A DNA stretch of 64,000 nucleotides, from positions 5,122,407 to 5,186,406 of the forward strand of contig CM030932.1 of NCBI GenBank assembly GCA_018136815.1, in the 5' to 3' direction. The translations under genes were made by a program, and so were the position numbers. Positions 48,181 to 59,900 of the stretch are shown here, piece by piece. The notes below the pieces were generated by a model. That model saw only the letters and a list, made by a program, of their open reading frames with translations. It did no database searches and was not told the DNA's origin. Position 1 is the first letter of the stretch, and each line of letters starts with the position of its first letter. Source of the DNA: Isochrysis galbana. Its lineage: Eukaryota; Haptophyta; Isochrysidales; Isochrysidaceae.

Positions 48181-48686
48181 AAACGGGGCGAGAAGACACG
48201 TTTCTGCCGGAGGGGGGAGCTGCCGCTCCCCCCTCCCCTCCCTCTTCCCTTTTCCTCCTCTCTTCCCTGCGGCGGGGGCCCATGGCGCGCGCCTGCGGCC
48301 CCTCTTCAAGTCCCCAGGTGGCTAGCAGGGGCCTGGGAGCGCAGCTCAGGGGGCAGGTGAGGCTGGGGCATGGCCCTGGCCCCTCCTGCCTCTCCCTCGC
48401 TGGCGCTCCGAGCCCCTGCGGGTCGACTGGAGCTGGTTGGGGGGTCCTGAACAGGGGGGCCCAGGGGGAGGAGGGGCTGGTCAGAGGGATGGGCTGGCCA
48501 CGACAGGCAATCAGGCGTGCCTGTGGGGAGAGGGATGGGTCAGCAGGGCAGTGTGCTCCTGGCAAGCCTGGCAAGCCATCAGGCGTGCCAGGAGAGTGGG
48601 TGGTTCCTCCCCCATGGCAGGGGAGGAGTGGAGAGAGGGGGGGGCTCGTGCCCCCCCATGGGCGAACTAAGTATAAACTTAGTTGA
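48180..48686 (+). repeat. Dispersed hairpin-ended repeat family B, copy 3
   Basis: Directly abuts family F. It runs from AAACGGGGCGAGAAGACACG through CCCATGGCGCGCGCCTG, the GCAAGCCATCAGGCGTGCC segment and the CTCGTGCCCCCCC stem, to the hairpin AACTAAGTATAAACTTAGTT at 48664-48683 followed by G. Confidence 0.75.
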
Positions 48687-48689
48687 GAA

Positions 48690-49246
48690 GACAAAGAACT
48701 ATGAACTATGACGGTAAACGTAAACGCCGAACGAAGGAGAATTGCTGACGAGTGGCGATTCGCGGATGCGACACGAGGTTCTTTACCGGTAGAGCTCTCG
48801 ACCCCGAGCGTGTGCAGTGGAGGGGCGAGGGGGGGCAGGGGAATCGCACCATTTTCCGGCGAAGATTTTCGCCGACAAGTGGCAGGTGGGCCACCTGAGA
48901 GTTTTGTTGTGGGCTTTGGAGAATGGTCAAAAAGCCTCCCCCCCCCCCCCCCCCATATTGGTAGTTAAAAGCCTCAAGGATGCGCGCACAATAAGAACAA
49001 GCAGCACAACAACACGACCTATCTAAAATGCGATCGCCCCTTTAGTAATGGGATTAACTCCGCAATCGCTATGAGTGGATTACGTTCACATCGCATAATC
49101 AGTCCCCAGATGCCAACGCTAGCTGGTTCCGCTTTTCCAAATACGAGATCCCAGACTGACAAGCGAATTTGAGCTATAACCCTCACGCACTTGTGGTGCG
49201 CTTGTATGCGCCGCATTTTCGCACGAGGCTTTCCTATGAGCAGATG
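48690..49246. other. Intergenic, nothing recognised
   Basis: Contains GGGCTTTGGAGAATGGTCA (shared with 40755) and a C-run at 48937-48953. No coding sequence. Confidence 0.35.
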
Positions 49247-51516
49247 TTAAGAAGCAGCAAGACTCTCCATGGCGTCTTCACCCGCGTGTGCTTCGTACTC
49301 AAAATCGTCTTCTTCCTCTTCTGGCATGACACCATCGCGATGTTCACGGCCATCTCGTCGATAACCTGCATCAAGGCATCAAATGGAATAACAGATGAGT
49401 CACTCTGATGATTCAATCACGCCCGTGAACATGGCGTGTGCGGCTTTGGCTGTGGTAACAACAGAAAAAGAGTGCCTTGGCCACACGCGCTGAAGTGGCC
49501 GAAGAGCAGCACGTCCTATTCCCTCAACGGCAGTGAGTGCGAAAAGTTCCAACAACCCCATGTGAGCCATGGAGCAGGTCAACGCGCTACAAAAGCGCAC
49601 ACCTCCTGAGAAATGCGCGCAACGAGGCGATCCTCCTTGTGGTGACAATGGCGCCCAACGAGGCACTCTTTCGCGCGTTGAGAGTGGCACGCGAGAAGGC
49701 GAGTGCATGGGGGACTCCTCTGCTGAGGCTCCTGAGGCGGTGCTCCAGCGAGAAACGCGGCCTCTTCCCTCATTGCCCCCGTGTCCTCCAGGGTGCACCG
49801 GTGTGCTCTCAAACATCACAGCAGGGCGCGATCGCATCGGGAGAGGGGGTGGAATGAAAGCTGTGGGAGGTGGGAGGGCCACGGGGCGCGGGTCCTTGCG
49901 GCGCGAAAATGATATCTTAAGCTGAGCAGAGGAGGCTGACTTCAGGTCAAGCCGGTAGCCTTGCAGGGCTTGCATGGCGACGTACGCCTGATGTGCCGAG
50001 TCGAACTCGACAAAGCAACTGGAGGGGAGGGGAGAACACTTAGGGGGTGAATCAATGCGAACTCCAGGTGGAGGGCAGTGTCTTGAGTTGGTCAATACAT
50101 AAATTATGCATGGCCATGCTCCTCAGAGCGCGAGGGATCTGCTTACAGGAGTAGCGGTCCGGACTTTCCTTCCTTGGGGAAAACACGAATGGATTGATAT
50201 CCCTGTGCCGGAGGGAAAGAGCGAGCGTTCAGAGGACCGGGCATGAGCGAGCACAGCCCGCGCTCATCCTAGTTATGGGGCGCCCATGAGCCCCAGCCAT
50301 GAGGAAAATACTGGACCAAGCAATTCATCAGGACGTCAATTCGGGGCCACAGGCTGAGCTTCACACCTGTCCTTCGAATCGTCGAAATATGTGTGCCACC
50401 TCCCTCTCAGTAATGTCCGGAGGTAAGCACTCAACGTAGAGGGTCGATGACGCATCGGGAGGAAGAGGCGGGCGGGGATAGGCTGCAACGGAAGATGGAG
50501 GAATGGCCGCAGTGCCGTAGGGCGAAAGCGGTGGCTGCTTGAGGGGGCGGGGTGGCGGGAAAGCGACGAGCGTTGGCGGTCGGTTGGCTGCAATGTGCAA
50601 GAACAGGGGCAATTGCAGGAAATTGGTGCAGGACTTTGGCGGCGGGGCATCCATCACTTCTGTTAAAGAAGTGTGGCAATAGCAACGGCCTAGTAAGGCG
50701 TGGAGACTGTGGTAGGGCGCGGCTGTGGCGTGGAGAGGAAAACAGGTGGAGCTAGCTGGATTAAAGTTGGCGCATTGGTGCTCTTGGCCCTCCACAAGAT
50801 GGGCCGATATGCGGGACAGGTCATGTGGTGGCGGTGGCATGGTATCGCAAAAAATCGAGGGCAGGGCGACTGCCGAAAGGGATGGCTACTATTGTGACCG
50901 GCTCAGCGCGGTCGGCCGAGCATCGGCTCATGGCAGATAAGTCAGCGGAGGCGGTTGATCCGTTTAAGAGGTTGTTGGAAGGTATGGGGCAAAGTGCAGG
51001 TTGGAAGGAGGAGACACTTACGTGGTAGTGAAGCGGAGGAGGAGGCTCGAGGCTTGGCGGAGTCGGTACCCGATAGCCGGGCGGAATCGGCGGCGGAGGT
51101 GCGAGGGCAGGGAGGGAGGATCCTTTCGAGCCAGATGGCAGCGGCGGAGTGGGGTAAGGTGGGCGTGGCACGACGGCAGGAGCACCGACGTTGCTGCGCA
51201 ACACATCATGGCGTGACTGCCCAGAGTCCTCTCTCAGGCGTTTTGGCGCAGGCCCCCTATTTTGATTGGTTGAAAATTGCACGTTCCACGGCTCTCCGGA
51301 GAAGGGCGAGCTGGCCTGCATCGAATCGCGTGCGTGCACTGCATCGTCAACGCACTCAAATTCGACAAAGCCGACAAGTTTGCCCGTGCGGTCGTTGCGC
51401 AAGCGGCACGACTCGAACCCGACGAACCCTCGGAAGGTGCGTTCCAGTTCCGCCTCGCTCAGGTCGGCCGGCAGCTCAGGCAAGAAGAGAGTCTGCGTTG
51501 GCTGTGAACGTGACAT
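49247..51516 (-). CDS. RNA-binding protein with two RRMs (Whi3/RBPMS-like arrangement)
   Basis: Exon 1 is 51516-51022: RRM1, from TLFLPELPADLSEAELERTF to GKLVGFVEFECVDDAVHA, then a Pro-rich linker. Exon 2 ends at 50367 with LYVECLPPDITEREVAHIF and RRFEGQ; its 5' boundary is unsettled because the candidate acceptors (for example near 50590) do not match the phase of exon 1's donor, so a small exon may be missed. Exon 3 is 50202-50147 (GYQSIRVFPKEGKSGPLL) and joins exon 4 from 50018 in phase (CFVEFDSAHQAYVAMQALQG, then LKISFSRRKDP), completing RRM2. A last exon, 49365-49247, probably gives an acidic tail ending MESLAAS; the intron before it is not defined. The family binds mRNA to regulate stability or translation. 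The target is unknown. Confidence 0.8.
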
Positions 51517-51854
51517 CCGTCACTCCGATGAGCCACGCGGGGGCAGAGTGAGCGAGCGAAACGAGGAGCGGGTGAGAGAGACGGGCCGGGAGAGGTCGGG
51601 CGAGGGAGGAAAGGAGCGAGTGTGTGCGCGACAGGTGCGAGGGAGAGGGGAGAGAGAGGAGGAGAGCGGCCTGCGCCGGATGGCTCGAGTAGGCGGCAAC
51701 CGAGGGACGAGAGGCGGAAGGGGCGGGGCAGAGAAGGAGGAGGAGGAGGGGGGGGGGGGAGGGGGGCACTCTGTTCCGGTCAAAACAGCGCGACGGCACC
51801 TCACCATCCCATTAGTGATTCGAGGAGAGTAGGTGCGTTAAAAAGTGTAGTCTT
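51517..51854. other. Intergenic: purine-rich 5' side of the RRM gene
   Basis: 51560-51770 is GA- and GGAG-rich with a poly-G run at 51750-51765. It probably contains the promoter or 5' UTR of the RRM gene. Confidence 0.45.
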
Positions 51855-52110
51855 GTAGAGCGTCTGGTTAATAATAATAAAACAACTGAGCGTTAGTACC
51901 ACTACTCCCACTAGCCCGGTACTATCACGACACCCCTCAGCGCACCTGCCCGCACGCCTTGAAGTGGTGGCACAGACACATACACATATGCATCCCTTCA
52001 AATCTCCCCCCTCGCAAACGCCCCGGCTCCCATTATAACTCTCCACAAGCTACAATGAGGGAAAACCCAGTGAGGCGGACCGACCTACGTCGGGCGACTC
52101 ACCGGGGAAA
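51855..52110 (-). repeat. Dispersed repeat family D, inverted partial copy
   Basis: Reverse-complement match to 7700-7975 (GCGTTAGTACCACTACTCCC, CCCGGTACTATCACGACA, CCTCACTGGGTTTTCC). GTAGAGCGTCTGGTTA at its left end is repeated directly at 52802-52817. Confidence 0.75.
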
Positions 52111-52229
52111 AACACCGGGGGGGGGGGGGGGGGCCTCTCGTCGAGAAGCAGAACGGCCCTTACAGCTCGCGCCGCGAGCAGTCCTCGAAGAAATAAATGA
52201 CTGCGCCCCCCGATACCTGCCACAAGGAC

Positions 52230-52803
52230 GTCTTGAGCCACTCCCTTCCTCTCTTCCTCCGGTCGCCAGCCGCCCCCCTCCGCCCGTTTGCTAACGCAAA
52301 CGGGGCCCGTTTCTTACCGCACTCCATCGGGGGGGGTGCAAAACCCCCCCTCTCCCTCTCTCCATTCTCCTCCACCCCTCTCCCTGCGGCGCGTCGCCAT
52401 GCGGCGCGCCACGGCCTGCTCTCAGAGGGCCTTTGGGCTTTGGGGGCTCCCAGAGGGCCAGCAAGGGCAGCTCAGGGGGCAGTGGAGGCTGGGGCTCAGC
52501 CCCTGGCCCCCTCTGCCTCTCCCACGCTTGCCACGCTGGCCATTGGAGCCCTCCCAGTGGCCTCTGTATGCCTGGCGACCAGGGGAGGGGGGGGAGTCAG
52601 CTCGAGGGCATGCCCAGTATGGGCGTGGGAGTGCGAGTCGCGGCCCGCGCCCACGAAGGGTCTGGGCCAGGATGATGATTGCCCAGCCCCTGCCAGAGGG
52701 CAGGGGCTGAGGTTGATTGTACGGGCCCACCCCGGGGGGTGTCCGCGATGGAGAGAGGGGGGCGCGAGGCCCCCATTGACCCCCACTTATAAAAGTAGGT
52801 TGT
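52230..52803 (-). repeat. Dispersed hairpin-ended repeat family C, copy 3
   Basis: Inverted match, about 85 percent by eye, to 30165-30680, ending GACCCCCACTTATAAAAGTA at 52781-52800 followed by GGTTG. It is inserted between two parts of family D. Confidence 0.8.
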
Positions 52804-52955
52804 AGAGCGTCTGGTTAGCTAGCATCCCTAGCCACATGCACAGGACGGGCCCACCCCCATCGCGGGGTAGGGGCTCCGTTGCCGCTGAGGCACGGTCCCT
52901 CAGCACTAGGACTAAACAAGGATAACAAGAAAACACTGACACTCCCCCATCGCCG
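52804..52955 (+). repeat. Dispersed repeat family D, second half
   Basis: Direct match to 7985-8145: AGCATCCCTAGCCACATGCA, GGGGCTCCGTTGCCGCTGAG, TCAGCACTAGGACTAAACAA, AACAAGAAAAC. Confidence 0.75.
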
Positions 52956-53224
52956 TACGTAGCCGTATGCGAATCCCTGAATCCCTCTCCCTCTTCCTTT
53001 TCAAACCTTTTCAAAGTTTAAAGCCTTTTCCCATCCGATCGAACGATCGACGTCATTCTCATTCCCAATGAATAATTTCATTTTAATTATTGAATAATGA
53101 AAGATACAAGTATACGTGCCGGTTGAATCGAGCTCAAGAGAGAGAGCGCATAGGCATAGGCCATAGGCCGACCAAAGATCCTCATTATCATTAGTCATTA
53201 GGCCGATAAGGGCTTAACGGTGGG

Positions 53225-53340
53225 CAATTGACGGTGGGGGGGTCAAACAGGAAACAGGGGTTTTAACTGCTAACTTCTAAGGGTGAAAATTCACCAAGTC
53301 AAGATAGAGGTTTTATCACAAGATCTTATACGGTATGCTA
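53225..53340 (-). repeat. Short dispersed repeat, copy 2
   Basis: Inverted match to 20540-20650 (GGGTGAAAATTCACCAAGTC, AGGTTTTATCACAAGATCTT). Confidence 0.7.
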
Positions 53341-53970
53341 CTAGTAACTAGTAACTAGCAGTAATGGGTATACTAGGCAGAATCTAATGAGAAATAAGAA
53401 ATATGCACATTTTCGACGCCATTTCAACACATAGCACATAGACCCGAAAACGTTTTCGCGCTCATTGAAATTGACGTCAACCACGCGAGAGCACCAGAGA
53501 TGGCACTGTGCGACGGCCGCGCCTGCGTTCACCGCGCACGGGCACCCCCGGGCATGCAGGCCACAGGCCACTGCCCTGCGCGGGCGCATAGCGTCGCCTG
53601 CGCCCTCCACCTCGCCCCTGCTGGCTGCTGCTGCCAGCCTCTCGCGTGCATGCAGTGCGCGGCTGGCCGCCACTCAAAATGCCTAATTAAAAATGGAAAA
53701 TTGGGTCTGCTTCCTGTCTCCCACGTCCCCTCCGTCTGCTGAGGGGGGAGGAGTAGGGCGGGTGGGTGCGCCATTTACCCTCAGACTTTTGAGGTCAGCA
53801 CATGCCTTACGTAATACGCACAAAACAATGACAATCCACGAGTCTCTTGAGTCACTGAATAGTTAAGAGTCAGCGCGCGCGGCGTTGGTCGAGGGGAAGC
53901 AATGCATTCCGTGCGGGTACCTTACCCCCTCCAAGCTAATTCATCTTGGACGATTTAGAGGCTGATCTAT
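53341..53970. other. Intergenic, possible ankyrin-like trace
   Basis: Minus strand near 53500-53660 reads ARGCPCAVNAGAAVAQCHLW in one frame, which is only faintly ankyrin-like. The rest, 3' of the giant gene, has no feature I can support. Confidence 0.3.
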
Positions 53971-56900
53971 CTACGCAAATTCAGTCTTGGGATGGACGTC
54001 CGAAAGAAGCTCAACCTTCTCAACAATCTCGGACTCGATCGGAGTATCGGAAGTTGGGGTTTGAGGCGCGGGAGGCGTGACAGATTCCGATGGTTCGTCG
54101 GTTGTGCGCCGTGAACGCCGCTTCCGTGGCATGCGCTCAGCACTGATGCCGACGAATGCCTCGAGAGAGTTGTGGCATCGTGGCGACAGTGCGGGACGCG
54201 GAGAGAAATTTGTTGAGACCGAACGGCGCGAGCGACTCAGAGGCGTACGTGGAGATGGCGGCGCTTCCACCTCAAACTCTCCAAATCCAGGCGGGCTCTC
54301 AAACATCGATCTCGCATGACTAGCTAAGTCACCACGTTGGGATGCATCGCAGTCTTCCGGCGGCGCAGCCGCTGTTTCCGCTTCCGATGGCATCGTCGCA
54401 TCGCTCGTTATCTCTAATGAGGACGATACATCCATCCTACACGGAGACTGAGGCGCATCGCGCATACCTGCCTCGTCGTGTCTGCCGGCCAAGTTTGCAT
54501 ATGGCCCAGGTTCCGTGTGCCTTGGGAGCCCTTCCACAAGCATGTCACACGATGCCCGCAATGCGGATGTGCTTATTGTGCGCGCAGCCTCAAGCTCGCG
54601 GCGGCACGCATAGAGCTCTGCCTCAGCAGCTTCTGTTCGCGCATGTGCCTCTGCAAGCTCCTTTCTGAGAGTGGCAGCCTGCGCGTAGGAGTGTGCTGCC
54701 TCGTCCTCAACAGATCGCAATTTCTCTTGCCATGCGGCATCCTCGTGCACGCGATCAGCGATTGCACACGCATACCGCGCCTCGAGCCGAGCAATTGTGC
54801 CCACACGGCGTAATCTTTCAGCCGTTTCACTGTGCAAGCTCTCCCTAGCTTGAATGAGTTCATCCGAGAGGCCGTCAGCGCGCGCTTGTGCGGCAACCTC
54901 TGCCTCGCGAGCAGTAACCCACCCCGCCCGGACGTCATTATCCGTTGCAGCTAACGCCTCCGTGAGCCATGCTAGACGAGAGGCCAGCTCGTCGCGCTCC
55001 GCACGAGCCTTCGCGGCTGATACGCGTGCTGCAGTCTCTGCCTCCTGCAAGACTTCGAGAAGAGACTCGGGAGCGCGCCGCGAGCAAGACGATGCCGGCA
55101 AGCCTTGAGATTCTGGCTTCTCAGACGAACTCAACAGTGACTCGTTAGGCGGAAGGTGGTGTCTATCTAGCTCCATGTGACGTGCTGATCGCAAGTCGGC
55201 TTTGCCGTCAATAGTGACAACCGCTGCGATTGCTCTCCGCATCGCCCTATCGACAGCTACAAGTGCCTTTTGGACCCGTGGCGAGGTAGCCGATGACATG
55301 GACGGCGACACTTGCACTACAATGTCTTGCGGCCAGGACACGGCCCACTGTGCACGCGCCTCGCCTTGGTCTACGTCCGTCCCACCTCCCACTGAGCATT
55401 CCGTCGCCGCATGCGCAAATGCGGACTCATGGGGGCCGACAGATCCATCACCATTGCCTTCCTCGGGCTCGAGAGGTTGCATCTCAGAGATCGGCGACGA
55501 GGGCGAGTCGGGCAAGCCGTTCAAACAGCCTTCCTCTAGGTCGGAGAGGATGCGCTGTGCCCCGCTTTTCGGAGCCGAATGACCCATCAGCGTGAATATA
55601 GTGTTTGCGGGAGAGACGCCCTCGGGTGAGAGTCCTTCCGATCTCGATGACGGTGAGAGCACAATTCCATCACGCTCTCTAATCGCGGGTGAACAGACTT
55701 TGTCTTTGCTGCACGGAGAGCTTGGCCTTCGTGAGTCTCCTTGGGACAAAGCCGGATTGGCATCGCTGGCTGTGCAAAAGCTTGGCGAGGTTTGCAATAT
55801 GCCTAGCCTCATACGGAGGGCAGCGAGCTCGGACTGCGCCGCCTGAGCGCGGGCTTCGGCCTCTTCTCGAGCCTCGTCAGCTGCTGCCGCAACAGCAACC
55901 GCCTCGGCAGCTGCTGCCTCAAGGGCTTCTACTTCCGCATTCCAATCGTCGTCAATGATAGCGAGAGACTCGGCTAATCTCCGCTCCGCCTCTTGACGTT
56001 CAAGGCTTAGGGCCGCACGTGCCTTGGAGGCAGCTGCTTCAGCAGCGAGTGCGCGCGCTTCCGCAACCGCTGCAGCGTGCTCGGCGGCTACTGCGCGCGC
56101 CTCTGCTGCCTGAATTCGTTCGTGATGTACCTGCAAGTCTGCATCGAGGCTCTTCAGATTCGGATCGTGGCCCTGCTCAAGGCGATAATAACGCGACTCC
56201 GACGGGACGGAGGCCTCAGAAAAATGTGTCAATTCGGTCGTAGTAGGAGTGGTGGGTCCATGTAGACGAGCGCCATGTTTGGATGCCCCTTTCACCGTGG
56301 TAACGCCATCGGCTTCTGCGGCAGCACGGCGGGCGCTCTCCTGCAAAGCCTCCGATTCCGCAACCTGCTCAGCCACTTCGACAGCTTCTTCGGCCGTATT
56401 CGCGGCAGCCTGCAACTCTTTCCAATCCTCTTCCGATATACCAGGAGATCCACCCCGCCAGCTTTTCTCATCGACGTCTATAAGGGGGGCCCCGGCCATC
56501 TCAGCGGCCCGCATTTCGACGTAGTTTGCGAGCTGGCAGTTCTCATCTTGTGTTGGGCGGGCGCATGGCGCTAAGAGATTACTGTCGGCGTTGCTCACGT
56601 GCTCCACAAGAGTAGCTTCGCCATCATCGTTGCCGTTGGAGCCACTATCAGACTCTGAGCAGCTACACTCTTCGCTCGAACCTTCTTCGATTGTTTCAAG
56701 TACGTACAATCGTTCCTTTCCCGTATCCAACTCGTCGCTTCGCAATGCTTCCTCAGCAGCGGCCGCCATCTCGTTTGCCTCAGCCTTCACCTCGTCTAGT
56801 GCAACCTGTGCCTGCGCTGCGCGTGTCTCGGCTGCAATAGCACGCGCCTCCGCCTCGTTTGCGCGTGCCTCTGCTCCCTCTGCACGACGCCTTTGCGTTT

Positions 56901-59900
56901 CCACTTCATCACACAGCTCAGAAAATCGAGCTTCGAAACGCGCCTGATCTGCATGCAGCGAGCCAACCAATTGTCCGCTCATGTGCTTTGCGTTAATCAC
57001 GGTTGATTCAGATTCGTCTTCCGTTGACATCGCTATCGGTGAGCTCTCATAGATCGATGTTCGATCCACTGAGCAAACATCCGTTTGCTCATCGAGCCAC
57101 ATGTCAGCCTCATCAAGTTCAAAGGATTGCTTGAGATGAGGCGCGACATTCTCTGTTGCCGGCTCGTCGTCGCTGGACTCCTTGGAAGCGGACATTTCGG
57201 CCTGCCAGTCCTCGTGGATGGTAGCCAATGTCTCAGCGAGATCTCGGGCACCCGTCAATGGCGCCTCACACCCCTCCACCGCCTTGAATTCGGCCACCTC
57301 CGCCTCTGCCCTGCTATCGACATCAATAGCCGCAAGCGATTCCGCTAGCCGCCAATCACTGTCCTCGCGAGCCTCGGCCGCAGCTGCGCGAGCCGCTTGC
57401 GCTTCGGCTTCCGCTGCCGCGGCCCGTGCCTCTGCGACCTCTGCGCGTGCAGATGCTGCTGCCGCATCTTCAAGAAGTGAATTTATTTGTGCCGTCATCT
57501 CACGAGCCCGCGCCTCGGCCGCTGTTGCGCCTTCAGCAAGTGAATTGATTTCTGCCTCTAGCTCCTGAGACCGCGCCTCGGCCGCCTCGAGTCGCGCGTC
57601 CGACCCAGCAGCCCGCTTTTCCGACGCCGCCGCGCGTGCCTCTGCCACCTCGGCGCGCTGACGCTGCGCGTCGGCGACATGGGCGAGCGCCAAGCGCTGA
57701 GCTTCTAGCTTTTGGTATGAAGAAAGGCGGCGCTCGCTCTCTTCTTTGGCTTCTGCGGCTTCGCCCTCCACGAGCTCGAGCTCATCCCTCCAATCGTCGT
57801 CAATCTCAGCAAGTGACTCGGCAAAACGGCGTTCGCTGTCGGCGTTGGCCTCGGCGGCAGCGGATGCGGCGGCGGCGGCGGCGGCATCGGCAGCTCTAGC
57901 AGCTGCTTCAGCAGCAACTAAGCGAGATGACGACTCTGAGGCTCGAGCCTCTGCTGCAATGGCTAGTTCCCGGAAGGTGGTCACCTCTGCTGCCGCGGCT
58001 TCCGCAATGCGCTGTGCCCTGGCCTCAGCCGCTGTCGCTCGGTGTATTGCTGCTTCTTCACGGGCACGCAGCGCAGCACATTCTGCCTGAGCGCATCCTT
58101 CAAGATGCACTTTGAGCGCTGAAATGTGCTCTTCGTGCTCAGCATCGAGCGCTGCGCGCAGCAATGCCCTAGAGGATAAGTCCGCCTCAGAATCGTCACC
58201 TGCAGTGTCACTTCCGATACGCTGTCGTGCAGCTTCGATTGCAACAATCGATTGAGCTAGGGTAACGCGCAGTCGGGCAACTTCCTGCTGAGCGGCGTAG
58301 GCCTCTGTACGGGCCGCCTCGACTTCTAATCGACACCTTTCAAACGCGTCAACCTCCATTCTTGTGAGGTCGCCCTCGCATCTATTTGCATCAGGTTCTA
58401 GCGACGCCGCTTGATTTGTGGCGGTGACACCCTCCGCCTCCTTGTCACTTCTTGGCAACTGTGAAAGAGCCGGTGAAGAGCGATACCCCATTATCATCAT
58501 TTCACCGTCATCCTGAATGCTTGTCACCATCGCATCCACCACGAGGGGGGCGATGAGTACCTGTCTAACTCCCCAAACTTGCTCTTCTCGAGTTTCGTCC
58601 CCGGGGCTTCGTGGCACTGCAACTCCAATTTTCCCTTGAGATTCCATGGGCCTACTCTCTTCATGCCGGGCGTAGGCGACCTGAGGCTCGTTTTCCGAGC
58701 TTAGCAAGATGGCATCCGTCCGCACTGAACCCGATTCAACTGTGGTGGTGCGTGCGGATTCGGTTGTTGGCGCCGTGCTCGCCAACGCCGAGGCTTGATC
58801 CTCGACATCCATCGTTTGCTGGAGGGGCACATCGGCCTCACTGACCCGATGTTGAGCCTCTCTGGCCATGCTTTGCGAAGGATGCTCCTTGGAAGAGGGC
58901 GCGCTCTCTTGAACACGTCGCCGTTCAACCTGAGCAACCGATAGTGAAGCCCCCGTGTGCTTTGCACCAGTGCCAGCATTCACGTTGGAGGGAGCCAACT
59001 CGCCGCGCGAGGGTGAGCTCGGAGCCGATTTCCAAGGTCGTTCTCTCGCAATTTGGAAGGGAATTTGAGCTTTGCTACCAGCAGCTATCGATAGCCGCTC
59101 ATTGGTGGCCTTCCCGAGCGCCATTGCATGCACTGTTACTGCTTTGGAAAGCTGTGCTTGAGTTGCAACTCGAACGGCTTCGAGGGCTTCCTCTAGAGCC
59201 CTTTCGCGTTCCATTGACAAGCGACACACCGATTCCAATCGCTGAGCGTAATGCTGACGCATGACATTGATTGTGTGCATGTTGCGAGCTTCTGCGTCGG
59301 CGAACATTCGGTGTTCTGCGTCGGCGATCGCGGCTGCGTGTGCAACAGCTGCGATGTGCAAGGCCTCCCGATGCATGGACGCCTGCTCATAGAGTGCTTG
59401 GCGCACAGCCTGCTCCCTCGCCAGGCACGCCTCGCGTTCGGCCTCCTCTAGCGCTGCTATGTGAGCTTTCTCAGCTGCAGCCAACGCTTCGTGTCCGTCA
59501 CTTTCAGTAGCGACCACTGCTGCTCTTGCTTTTGCAAGCTCGCCTTGTAGTGAAGCCACAGTGGCAAGATGATTCTTCTCCAAACGCGCGATCACCGCAC
59601 GTACGTAGTGTGCATTCGCCAGCTTGTCCTCTTCACCTTGAGCGAGCGCCTTTTCATTCTCGTAACGGAGACCATCTTGGCTTGCCCACGTCTCTTCCAC
59701 GGCGGCCGCCGCGCGTTCACCGTGTGCTACTGCTCCAGAAATAGCCTCCTTGATGGTCGACTCAACGGATACCTCTGCCCGGTGTACACGTTCCTCAGCT
59801 TCCATCTTTGTTTTCGTGAGCTCGTCCCTGTGCATCATTGTTGCTGGTTGAAGTGCTAACCGGAGCGCGTCTTGATTTTCGCACTCCGCATTGATCTTAC

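Noticed and set aside
53477-53690. Possible ankyrin fragment on the minus strand
   Set aside because: Only a short ARGCPC...HLW resemblance in one frame, without a full repeat; too weak to list.
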